A DNA stretch of 7,947 nt from DASXTB01 sp036505615 (lineage in GTDB: Bacteria; Acidobacteriota; UBA6911; JACQSX01): contig DASXTB010000103.1 of NCBI GenBank assembly GCA_036505615.1, forward strand, positions 1 through 7,947, given 5' to 3'. The position numbers and the translations under genes are program-made. The notes beneath the pieces were generated by a model that saw only the letters and a program-made list of their open reading frames with translations, was not told the origin of the DNA and ran no database searches. Each line of letters opens with the position of its first letter. The first letter of the stretch is position 1. Shown in pieces: positions 1-4,910 of this stretch.

Positions 1-1
1 A

Positions 2-124
2 CGAGCCTCATTGCTGGACATCCTTAGACTGCTGAGCAAACAAATCAACGAAACGTCTGTTTCCATCTGCGACATGGTCAAACACGTGCAAAATGGCTTA
101 TGTGATCTACCCAAACCAGCCTAA
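2..124 (+). CDS. Possible 3' end of a gene cut by the window edge
   Basis: The second plus-strand frame is open from the window edge to a TAA at 122-124, giving about 40 residues that begin RASLLDILRLLSKQ and end CDLPKPA. The peptide could form a helix (LLDILRLLSKQ) and is not low-complexity. I do not recognise a family. An open run this short occurs by chance fairly often, so this is only a candidate C-terminal fragment. It ends just where the palindromic intergenic sequence begins, which mildly favours a real gene end. Confidence 0.33.
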   Translation, partial: RASLLDILRLLSKQINETSVSICDMVKHVQNGLCDLPKPA

Positions 125-174
125 AAATGTCCAATCTCCAGAGCCCGCGAAGCGGGCCTCGGGTTTGGACATTT
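125..174. repeat. 50-bp element with 10-bp terminal inverted repeats around a GC hairpin
   Basis: The arms AAATGTCCAA (125-134) and TTGGACATTT (165-174) are perfect reverse complements. Between them lies a second hairpin at 141-160, with GCCCGC and GCGGGC arms around a GAA loop. The whole would fold as a nested stem-loop. The right-arm sequence TTTGGACATTT occurs again at 1370-1380 next to another hairpin cluster, so it appears to be part of a dispersed repeat. No coding sequence is inside. A small non-autonomous repeat is possible, but no target duplication was established. Confidence 0.6.
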
Positions 175-178
175 GGTA

Positions 179-201
179 GAGACGGCCCGGTGGGCCGTCT
201 C
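179..201. repeat. Perfect palindrome, GAGACGGCCC arm
   Basis: Arms GAGACGGCCC (179-188) and GGGCCGTCTC (192-201) pair perfectly over 10 bp around a 3-nt loop (GGT). It belongs to the same family as the palindromes at 225-247, 1300-1315, 6682-6705 and 6724-6745. There is no T-run on either side, so a simple intrinsic terminator is not indicated. A REP-like dispersed repeat is the best description. Confidence 0.8.
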
Positions 202-224
202 CCGCACAATCTTTCATCGTGCAG

Positions 225-247
225 GAGACGCCCCAGCGGGGCGTCTC
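225..247. repeat. Perfect palindrome, GAGACGCCCC arm
   Basis: Arms GAGACGCCCC (225-234) and GGGGCGTCTC (238-247) pair over 10 bp around the loop AGC. Compared with the 179-201 copy, G/C positions inside the stem are changed on both arms, so the pairing is kept while the sequence differs. A weaker six-pair hairpin with a bulged C lies at 262-277. Together with 141-160, 179-201 and 283-300 this makes five stem-loops in a row. Confidence 0.78.
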
Positions 248-282
248 TACAATAGGCGCCAGACCCGCTTTGCGGTCCCGCC

Positions 283-300
283 CGTCCCGCCACCGGGACG
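283..300 (-). terminator. Stem-loop just after the secreted-protein gene; possible terminator
   Basis: A 7-bp perfect stem, CGTCCCG (283-289) with CGGGACG (294-300), encloses a 4-nt loop and sits 8 nt beyond the stop codon of the minus-strand gene ending at 309. No T-run follows on the minus strand, so it is not a canonical intrinsic terminator. It may act as a 3'-end stabiliser or simply be another member of the local hairpin cluster. Confidence 0.35.
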
Positions 301-308
301 CGGCGACA

Positions 309-1043
309 TCACTGCTTTTCAGCCAGCGCCTTGGTGCGCAAAGTCTTGATCTGGGATCCAAAGTGGGTCTCCAAATTCTTGGCGAGCAACGATCCTTCCT
401 TCGCCCCAGCCAGCGCCTTTTGCACATGCTCCTCGAAAGCCGTGTGCTTCTTGTCTCGCCCCACATAGCCCAGGTCGAAAGTAATCAGCGCCGCCGCAAA
501 CTCCATCTCAGGCCCTCCGCCGCGGCTGATCGCCTTGGTCACCAGAGCATAGCCATCCAAATCCTTGGGGTCGGCCTGCTTAAAGCTCCAATATGCCTTC
601 GAAGCGTGCTCGGAGATCCATGCGGCCTGCCGGTACGTTTCGACCAGATAGCCCAAGTCGAAGAAAGCCGCCAGCGCCTCTGGGTCACGCCTTTCTTTGT
701 CTTTCAGCGCGATCACACGCGCTCTAAGGCGGTGCAGCAGCGCGTCGGCAATTTCCCGATTTTCGCGGGCATAGATGGTCGCCCGCCGTATCGTTTCCAT
801 TCGCACAATGACGGGAGTATCGGGTTGCAGCAGCGACATCGTGTCAGCAACCAGCCGACTGGCGTCATAGCTGGCCGGCACGGAACTCCAATCGGGTCCT
901 TGGAAGGGCAGCGATTTGGCGTTTCCAATGTCGAACGGGCGGCAAATCAGCGGCGGCCCGGCAAACGCAGCCGACGCGAAAAGAAAAACCAGGGTGACGC
1001 TTAACAACGTTGCGTACCGAACGAAATGCTTTGTGTGGTTCAT
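309..1043 (-). CDS. Conserved secreted hypothetical protein (244 aa)
   Basis: The product begins with a clear Sec signal peptide: a basic N-terminus (MNHTKHFVR), a hydrophobic core (LLSVTLVFLFASAAFA) and a likely cleavage after AFA, about residue 28. The mature protein starts GPPLICRPFDIG. The single Cys in that segment is not in a lipobox, so this should be a soluble periplasmic or secreted protein. The rest looks mainly helical (for example RMETIRRATIYA and AFFDLGYLVETYRQA). I chose the start at 1043 over an upstream ATG at 1079 because a strong AAGGAGG lies 9 nt before it (1053-1059) and the longer form would put 12 basic residues before the signal peptide. The pattern PPLIC..FDIG..KSLPF resembles uncharacterised proteins of Acidobacteriota as I remember them; the function is unknown. 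The gene stands alone, with about 400 bp of repeat-rich sequence upstream. Confidence 0.85.
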   Translation of the reverse strand: MNHTKHFVRYATLLSVTLVFLFASAAFAGPPLICRPFDIGNAKSLPFQGPDWSSVPASYDASRLVADTMSLLQPDTPVIVRMETIRRATIYARENREIADALLHRLRARVIALKDKERRDPEALAAFFDLGYLVETYRQAAWISEHASKAYWSFKQADPKDLDGYALVTKAISRGGGPEMEFAAALITFDLGYVGRDKKHTAFEEHVQKALAGAKEGSLLAKNLETHFGSQIKTLRTKALAEKQ

Positions 1044-1052
1044 CTGTTTGTT

Positions 1053-1059
1053 CCTCCTT
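1053..1059 (-). promoter_or_regulatory. Strong ribosome binding site deciding the start at 1043
   Basis: On the minus strand this reads AAGGAGG, 9 nt before the ATG at 1041-1043. It supports the shorter, signal-peptide-bearing start of the secreted hypothetical protein. Confidence 0.8.
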
Positions 1060-1170
1060 GTTCTCCGCTCAAGACGCAAGTGGGCGCTCGAGTGTTAACC
1101 AAGTTTAAAAAGGGGCTGCGGGGCGGAGCACAGGGGGTCTTCCTTAAACGATGCAACCACGGAACACGGC

Positions 1171-1186
1171 GCGGCTTTCAGGCCGC
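1171..1186. repeat. Short GC stem-loop in the 1044-1449 gap
   Basis: GCGGC (1171-1175) and GCCGC (1182-1186) pair around a 6-nt loop. It is a minor hairpin with no T-run and no assigned role. Apart from this, the heptamer run at 1195-1222 and the hairpin cluster at 1300-1363, I see nothing coding in 1044-1449. Confidence 0.45.
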
Positions 1187-1194
1187 AACCAAAA

Positions 1195-1222
1195 CGTCAT
1201 TAGTCATCAGTCATCAGTCATC
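1195..1222. repeat. Short heptanucleotide repeat (AGTCATC, three exact units plus one degenerate)
   Basis: AGTCATC occurs at 1202-1208, 1209-1215 and 1216-1222 with no spacer, preceded by the near-unit CGTCATT (1195-1201). It has the same 7-bp period as the longer arrays at 2803-2914, 3046-3150 and 6577-6674 but a different unit. Confidence 0.85.
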
Positions 1223-1299
1223 GGTTTTAGAATCTTGCTAGAAAAACAAGATGTGACACGTTGTAAGTGATTTTGCGAAAAAAAAGGATGATCGTAGAC

Positions 1300-1363
1300 A
1301 CGGCCTGAGGGCCGTCCCTAGCGGCGCACGTCGGTGCGTCCACGGGCGGTTCGTGAACCGTCC
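1300..1363. repeat. Cluster of three adjacent stem-loops sharing GTCC ends
   Basis: Three hairpins lie in tandem: 1300-1315 (ACGGCC/GGCCGT, loop TGAG), 1323-1340 (seven pairs including a G-T pair, loop GTCG) and 1344-1363 (nine pairs, loop GT). Each ends in GTCC although the inner stems differ. The first has the same stem core and loop as the palindrome at 6682-6705. The motif TTTGGACATTT follows at 1370-1380, as it does beside the 125-201 elements. No coding role is seen. Confidence 0.7.
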
Positions 1364-1369
1364 TAGGAG

Positions 1370-1380
1370 TTTGGACATTT
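1370..1380 (+). repeat. Second copy of the TTTGGACATTT motif
   Basis: This 11-bp motif equals the right arm of the 125-174 element with its preceding T (164-174). Both copies sit directly beside GC-hairpin clusters, so it may be a boundary of the same dispersed repeat. Confidence 0.5.
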
Positions 1381-1449
1381 CCAGGGGCTAAAAGCCGCTC
1401 TGGAAGAGCCGTCAGGCGCCGCGAAGGGAAAGCAGGCGGTGTCAGCCCC

Positions 1450-1899
1450 TTAATCCCGGCCGATTGACGCCGCTGAGCGGGCAACCGCGGTAGCGCCACG
1501 AAACATCAGCCTCCATGGCAGGGTAATGTTTTGGGCGAACAATGTGGTCATGTTGAAGGCAAATCCAAAGGCCGTGCCCACAACCGTAGTAGAAGAGGGT
1601 GCCGCCTGGCTTCTGACAGACTGGGGTATGGATGAAGCGGTTCGTACCGCTTTCGGGGCGCTTCCTCGATCAAGCTGTAATGTCGCTCGCACACCCACCG
1701 TGCGGCGTCTCGCTGAGGGAACGCTGGGACTTCGCCCTAGAGGGCGGGAGACCGGCACTTGCTCCTGCGGCCGGGACACGCCCAGGATTATGTTCATTGC
1801 CTCGGCTTCAGTGGTGGTGCGTCGGGAAGATCTTCCCTCAGCAGTTTCTGGCGCCGAGAAAAAATCATCGGATATTTTGATCCTCTTCTTGTCAGCCAT
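1450..1899 (-). CDS. Small basic hypothetical protein downstream of parA (149 aa)
   Basis: I do not recognise a family. The N-terminus MADKKRIKISDDFF is highly basic and then acidic. Residues 20-100 are rich in Ser, Arg, Pro and Thr and probably disordered. Residues 105-140 (including TAFGFAFNMTTLFAQ and LPWRLMFRGATAVA) are hydrophobic and could form an amphipathic or membrane-associated helix. A composite ribosome site (AAAGGAG at 1913-1919 merging into GAGGAG at 1908-1913, 8 nt before the ATG) strongly supports this start. The gene lies 82 nt after the ParA-type ATPase on the same strand, so the two probably form an operon. By analogy with ParB, McdB and other ParA partners, whose basic N-termini stimulate ParA ATP hydrolysis, it may be the ParA partner or cargo adaptor. 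That role is inference from position and N-terminal charge only. Confidence 0.66.
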   Translation of the reverse strand: MADKKRIKISDDFFSAPETAEGRSSRRTTTEAEAMNIILGVSRPQEQVPVSRPLGRSPSVPSARRRTVGVRATLQLDRGSAPKAVRTASSIPQSVRSQAAPSSTTVVGTAFGFAFNMTTLFAQNITLPWRLMFRGATAVARSAASIGRD

Positions 1900-1964
1900 A
1901 GCGCTTGCTCCTCTCCTTTGATCCCGGATTAATCACGCGCCTCTGCGGTGAATTTGTGAAGAGT

Positions 1965-1989
1965 CCGGGTTATTGTCTGTCTTAGCCCG
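1965..1989 (-). promoter_or_regulatory. Stem-loop overlapping the parA stop codon
   Basis: CCGGGTTA (starting about 1965) can pair with TAGCCCGG (ending about 1989), including a G-T pair, around a loop of roughly 9 nt. The structure covers the end of the ParA gene and lies between it and the next gene of the probable operon. There is no T-run. It could modulate read-through or mRNA processing, but chance is also possible. Confidence 0.3.
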
Positions 1990-2746
1990 GATATGTTCTT
2001 CTTTCTTCCACTGCTGCCGCCAATTTCAGAAAATCCTCACTCGCCCGGCTGGCCTTTTCATATTCGACGATGGGCATTCGAGAAGCGGTTGACTTTCGCA
2101 CGTTGGTGTCGCTTCTGATGGCGGGCAAAATGGGTACCTCCGGGTATTTCTCCGCAATGGCCTCCATGACCACGCGGGTGATGATGAGACGCTCGTCAAC
2201 AAATGTCGGGATAATGCCAAAAACGGAAGAGTCGGCCCTAAGCTTCTCTTTGATTTCGGCGGACAGATTGAACGCGTAAGAGGCGCCAAGGAGGCTCAAC
2301 GGATCCATTGAAATCGGCACGATGATATTGCGCGCATAAACAAAAGCGTTCTGGGCGATGATTGACATTGACGGAGCTGTGTCAACCAGCACGTAGTCAA
2401 ATCCGTCAATTCCGCTCATTCGCTCTTCAAGCATGTGTTCGCGTCCCATCTCCGTCGCCATTTGCAATTCAGCAGCCTGCGTCGCCTTCGAGGAGGGAAT
2501 CAAGTAAAGCTCGCCGAATTCCTTAAGGTGAACGACGACCTCCTGAGGGGTAAAGCCATCTTTGAGCAGATGATAAAGCGCCAGTTCCGGCTTGATTCTG
2601 AAGTGGGCCGTGATGTTAGCGCTTGGATCGGTGTCGATGAGGAGGACTTTACGCGCGTAGGCTCTGGCCAGCGTCACAGCGAGGTTTACGGCAACTGTGG
2701 TCTTGCCTACCCCGCCCTTGAAATTCCCGACGACCAGTTTCTTCAC
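1982..2746 (-). CDS. ParA/Soj-type deviant Walker ATPase, orphan (254 aa)
   Basis: ParA-family ATPases form ATP-dependent dimers on DNA and position chromosomes, plasmids or protein cargo. All signature motifs are present: deviant Walker A KGGVGKTT at residues 10-17 with signature Lys10 and catalytic Lys15, Walker A' LIDTDPSAN (Asp38, Asp40), and Walker B YVLVDTAPS (Asp122). The C-terminal segment RSDTNVRKSTASRMPIVEYE (211-230) matches the place where Soj proteins carry basic residues for non-specific DNA binding. The length is typical for the small chromosomal type, with no N-terminal HTH extension. Translation starts at GTG (2744-2746): an in-frame TAA lies only 12 nt upstream, and a weak GAGG is just before the GTG. 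No ParB gene and no parS-like site are visible. The downstream neighbour is a small basic protein, which suggests a cargo-positioning pair rather than a standard partition system. The upstream DNA carries a 7-bp repeat array starting about 56 bp from the start codon. Confidence 0.93.
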   Translation of the reverse strand: MKKLVVGNFKGGVGKTTVAVNLAVTLARAYARKVLLIDTDPSANITAHFRIKPELALYHLLKDGFTPQEVVVHLKEFGELYLIPSSKATQAAELQMATEMGREHMLEERMSGIDGFDYVLVDTAPSMSIIAQNAFVYARNIIVPISMDPLSLLGASYAFNLSAEIKEKLRADSSVFGIIPTFVDERLIITRVVMEAIAEKYPEVPILPAIRSDTNVRKSTASRMPIVEYEKASRASEDFLKLAAAVEERRTYPG

Positions 2747-2802
2747 GATCCTCGTTGCTTAAATTCCGGCTTGTCTGATGATCAGTGTAATCTAAGAATG
2801 TC

Positions 2803-2914
2803 GAAAGTCCAAAGTCCAAAGTCGAAAGTCCAAAGTCCAAAGTCCAAAGTCGAAAGTCCGAGGTCGAAGGTCGAAAGTCGAAAGTCCAAGATCGAAGGTC
2901 CAAGGTCGAAAGTC
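2803..2914 (+). repeat. Heptanucleotide tandem array 1 (GAAAGTC/CAAAGTC, 16 units)
   Basis: Sixteen contiguous 7-bp units run without any indel. Most are GAAAGTC or CAAAGTC, with variants CGAGGTC, GAAGGTC, CAAGATC and CAAGGTC in the 3' half. The 5' half is nearly homogeneous. The array lies in the gap upstream of the ParA gene. Array 2 (3046-3150) is its reverse complement, so the two form imperfect arms of a large inverted repeat with a 131-bp centre (2915-3045) in which I see no gene. Confidence 0.95.
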
Positions 2915-3045
2915 GAAGTTAAAAGATCTGTGACACGGTTTCCGTAGAAATTGATACTTCAGGCGTCTAGCGAAGAACCATTTACCGAAAACAGTACCAC
3001 TTCTGTCGGCAAGATGGAGTTGGTAAGACCTCCGGTAGCCTTCTC

Positions 3046-3150
3046 GACCTTCGACCTTGGACCTTCGACTTTGGACTTTCGACCTTGGACTTTCGTCCTT
3101 AGACTTTCGACTTTGGACTTTCGACCTTCGACTTGGGACTTTGGATTTTC
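3046..3150 (-). repeat. Heptanucleotide tandem array 2 (inverted copy, 15 units)
   Basis: On the plus strand the units read GACTTTC, GACTTTG, GACCTTC or GACCTTG; on the minus strand they are GAAAGTC, CAAAGTC and variants, the same family as array 1. Fifteen units run in exact 7-bp register from 3046 to 3150. The last, GATTTTC, overlaps the stop codon (3149-3151) of the small conserved minus-strand gene, so the array forms that gene's immediate 3' untranslated region. Confidence 0.95.
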
Positions 3151-3439
3151 ACCCCAAAAGCGCCCTTACAATCTGTTCCCACTCCTTGTCGAGAGTGCCT
3201 CGAAATTCCGGCCTGCCTGATCTGTGGTACCAGTAGCGCGCATTACTCAAGTCGCGTTCCTTCCGGTGCAAATAGGCGTGCACCCAGGCGCCATTGGCGT
3301 TTTCAACATCCTGGGCGATTCGGTGAGCCGCGGCCCAGTCCCCTTTTGCATCGTGCCACAGCGCCCGAAGGCACGGAGAAAGATCCGCTGGAGGTTGAGC
3401 GTCGTTTTGGACCGATTCCTTAAACTCCTCGAATTTCAT
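3149..3439 (-). CDS. Small conserved hypothetical protein (96 aa), helical repeat-like
   Basis: The protein is soluble and strongly helical, with no signal peptide or membrane segment. Key patterns are PPADLSPCLRALWHDAKGDW (17-35) with AAHRIAQDV after it, and WVHAYLHRKERDLSNARYWY (52-71) followed by RSGRP. The two Trp-rich helix pairs look like short TPR/Sel1-like helices. I recall very similar uncharacterised proteins of about 90-100 residues in Acidobacteriota, Planctomycetota and Bacteroidota, all with the WxDAKGDW and WxHAYLHRKEGD patterns; no function is known to me. AGGA at 3448-3451 sits 8 nt before the ATG. The gene is divergent from the ECF sigma operon and shares a 199-bp control region with it. 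Its stop codon touches heptamer array 2. Confidence 0.88.
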   Translation of the reverse strand: MKFEEFKESVQNDAQPPADLSPCLRALWHDAKGDWAAAHRIAQDVENANGAWVHAYLHRKERDLSNARYWYHRSGRPEFRGTLDKEWEQIVRALLG

Positions 3440-3458
3440 CGTCAGGTTCCTGAGCCGG

Positions 3459-3554
3459 TTTTTGCCGCAGTCTTATTCCCATCCTTGTGCATAGAGGCGA
3501 TTCCTTCAAATCCTTCCAACGATTCCTCTCACTCATACGTCTAAGCGGCAAAAA
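3459..3554. promoter_or_regulatory. 10-bp inverted repeat facing outward between divergent genes
   Basis: TTTTTGCCGC (3459-3468) and GCGGCAAAAA (3545-3554) are perfect reverse complements, so GCGGCAAAAA faces each divergent gene (3439 leftward, 3639 rightward). Between them, CGATTCCT occurs twice (3498-3505 and 3520-3527), 22 bp or about two helical turns apart. This arrangement would suit a shared operator or a DNA loop. No binding protein can be named. Confidence 0.45.
3518..3541 (+). promoter_or_regulatory. Candidate ECF-type promoter (AAC, 17 nt, CGTC)
   Basis: AAC at 3518-3520 and CGTC at 3538-3541, 17 nt apart, resemble the -35 AAC and -10 CGTC cores of many ECF sigma promoters. ECF operons are often autoregulated, and this lies about 97 nt upstream of the preferred sigma-factor start. 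The match is short and could be chance. Confidence 0.25.
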
Positions 3555-3625
3555 GGTGTCAAACGAAATGGGATTGGGAGACTGGCTTTGTTTCTGGAAA
3601 ATGTGTTAAGCCTTCAGCAACCGGT

Positions 3626-3632
3626 AAAGGAG
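3626..3632 (+). promoter_or_regulatory. Ribosome binding site that sets the sigma-factor start at TTG 3639
   Basis: AAAGGAG lies 6 nt before the TTG at 3639-3641. The alternative upstream TTG at 3588 has no comparable site, and this Shine-Dalgarno would lie inside the longer reading frame. Confidence 0.7.
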
Positions 3633-3638
3633 ATCTCC

Positions 3639-4211
3639 TTGGCATCCCCTAAAAACCTCGTTTTCGCGCTCAATGCGGAAAGGGAGTTGGTCGAGGGGTG
3701 CAGGAACGGCAATCTCGATGCCTTCCAGCAACTCTACCAGATCCATGGCGGGCGGATGAAAAGTATCGCCTGGAATCTGCTTGGCAACGCCTCCGACGCC
3801 GAAGACGCAGTGCAGGAATCCTTCCTGAAGGTTTACCGAAATGTGGGGAGATTCAGGAGCCAGTCGGCGTTTTCAACTTGGATCTACCGTATTCTCTTGA
3901 ATGTTTGTTACGACCTCCGACGCAAGCGGCAGCGCCGGCAGGAGACCCCCGGTCCTGACTTCAGTGAACGGCCGGTTGGCTCTTCCGACTGCGCCGATCA
4001 GCCGCTCCGCCTGACATTGGAAAACGGCTTAAGCCGCCTGAACCCGCGAAGCCGCGCCGTTTTTCTGCTGTTTGAAGTCGAGGGCTTCAAACACTCTGAA
4101 ATCGCTCAAATCCTGGAGATCCCGGAAGGAACATCCAAGAGTCTCCTATTTGAGGCCAAGCGAGAGCTTCGAAAGCTGCTTTTCAATTCTCGAAGAGAGG
4201 GAAGGCTCTAA
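3639..4211 (+). CDS. RpoE-type ECF sigma-70 factor (190 aa)
   Basis: This is an extracytoplasmic-function sigma factor that would direct RNA polymerase to a small stress regulon. Region 2 spans about residues 15-100. DAEDAVQESFLKVYRNVGRF (53-72) is region 2.2, the core-polymerase contact, and FSTWIYRILLNVCYDLRRK (78-96) is regions 2.3-2.4, which recognise the -10 element. A variable linker covers 101-123. Region 4 spans about 124-182, with the helix-turn-helix SEIAQILEIPEGTSKSLLFE (153-172) for -35 recognition. The length is normal for the family. The frame is open upstream to another TTG at 3588, but AAAGGAG 6 nt before TTG 3639 favours the shorter form. The anti-sigma gene starts 4 nt after the stop, so translation is probably coupled. 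Partner and context point to cell-envelope signalling; the regulon cannot be read from this window. Confidence 0.93.
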   Translation: MASPKNLVFALNAERELVEGCRNGNLDAFQQLYQIHGGRMKSIAWNLLGNASDAEDAVQESFLKVYRNVGRFRSQSAFSTWIYRILLNVCYDLRRKRQRRQETPGPDFSERPVGSSDCADQPLRLTLENGLSRLNPRSRAVFLLFEVEGFKHSEIAQILEIPEGTSKSLLFEAKRELRKLLFNSRREGRL

Positions 4212-4215
4212 CCTG

Positions 4216-4908
4216 ATGAATTTCGAATGCAAAGATCTGGAATACGTACTTCAGCAGCAGGAACCTGAGTCGCTGCAAGAGCTGGACACGCATGCGTCAA
4301 GCTGTGCCGCTTGCCGCGAGCAATTGCGGCTGTGGAACGAAATTTCTGACACGGCAAGTTCCTTGAAAAAGAGTTGGGACAGTCCCCACCTTTGGCCCAG
4401 GATACGCCAAGCCCTCATTTCGGAAATGCAACAGGGCGCAGCCGCCGATGCACATTTTCCGGTAGAGCAGGCGGTTCAATTCCCGCCTCGCCTGGACGCT
4501 TGGCTCGCCAGCTGGAAGACGGCGCTTGCGGCCTTCGCATTGGTTGTAATTTCGCTTTCCAGTGTCTGGGTAATGCTGAGAACTCAAGCGCCTCCCGCCG
4601 TGCCGAACCCTGCTTTGTCGCCCAGGCAACTGCTGACCGAGCAGGCGCTACGCGAAGTGGAAAGTGCTGAAGGCGCGTATCTTCGATCCATCGAAAAACT
4701 GTCAAAACTGGCGCGGCCCAGAATCGAGCAACCGACCACGGCGCTGCTTGTGAGCTATCGGGAGAAGCTGACACTTATTGATGCGGCTATTGCCGATTGC
4801 CGGGCCAACATCGCCCAAAATCGTTTCAATACCCACCTGCAAATGGAGCTGCTCTCCATTTACCAGGAGAAACAACGCACACTCCAGGAACTGGTAAAGG
4901 AGGAATAG
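4216..4908 (+). CDS. Membrane-anchored zinc-finger anti-sigma factor (230 aa)
   Basis: The protein should bind and inhibit the ECF sigma factor encoded just upstream. Its cytoplasmic N-terminus carries the zinc-binding anti-sigma signature HASSCAAC (His26-x3-Cys30-x2-Cys33), with Cys5 as a possible fourth ligand. Residues about 102-121 (ALAAFALVVISLSSVWVML) form one membrane helix. The periplasmic part (about 122-230) is a long helical, probably coiled-coil region: LLTEQALREVESAEGAYLRS and YREKLTLIDAAIADCRANIA, ending LVKEE. I chose the ATG at 4216 because the frame upstream runs antisense-like through the sigma gene and the zinc finger begins right after this Met. The next gene starts 2 nt after this stop, and its ribosome site lies inside this gene's last codons. 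The coiled coil is a plausible sensing or partner-binding surface for the exported protein that follows, but this is inference. Confidence 0.9.
   Translation: MNFECKDLEYVLQQQEPESLQELDTHASSCAACREQLRLWNEISDTASSLKKSWDSPHLWPRIRQALISEMQQGAAADAHFPVEQAVQFPPRLDAWLASWKTALAAFALVVISLSSVWVMLRTQAPPAVPNPALSPRQLLTEQALREVESAEGAYLRSIEKLSKLARPRIEQPTTALLVSYREKLTLIDAAIADCRANIAQNRFNTHLQMELLSIYQEKQRTLQELVKEE
4896..4903 (+). promoter_or_regulatory. Ribosome binding site within the anti-sigma gene end
   Basis: AAAGGAGG lies 7 nt before the ATG at 4911 and inside the final codons of the anti-sigma gene. It decides the start of the solenoid protein against a much longer frame opening at 4797 and supports coupled translation. 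Confidence 0.85.
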
Positions 4909-4910
4909 CA

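Noticed and set aside
77..105. parS-like site around AACACGTGC
   Set aside because: Only the central ACGTG resembles a parS core. The flanking bases do not form the expected 16-bp palindrome, and it is far from parA.
219..1004. 261-residue plus-strand frame opposite the secreted hypothetical protein
   Set aside because: The minus strand has a signal peptide and a strong ribosome site. The plus frame is rich in Arg and Gln and starts inside a palindrome.
1526..1921. 131-residue plus-strand frame opposite the small gene after parA
   Set aside because: It has no ribosome site and is Arg/Ser-rich like an antisense frame. The minus-strand frame has a composite Shine-Dalgarno and follows parA on the same strand.
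2435..2947. 170-residue plus-strand frame ending in SKVQSPKSKVES-like repeats
   Set aside because: It is antisense to parA, and its repetitive tail is simply the translation of heptamer array 1 (7 nt x 3 gives a 7-residue period).
2803..3150. CRISPR-like repetition
   Set aside because: The 7-bp units are contiguous with no spacers, and there are no cas genes.
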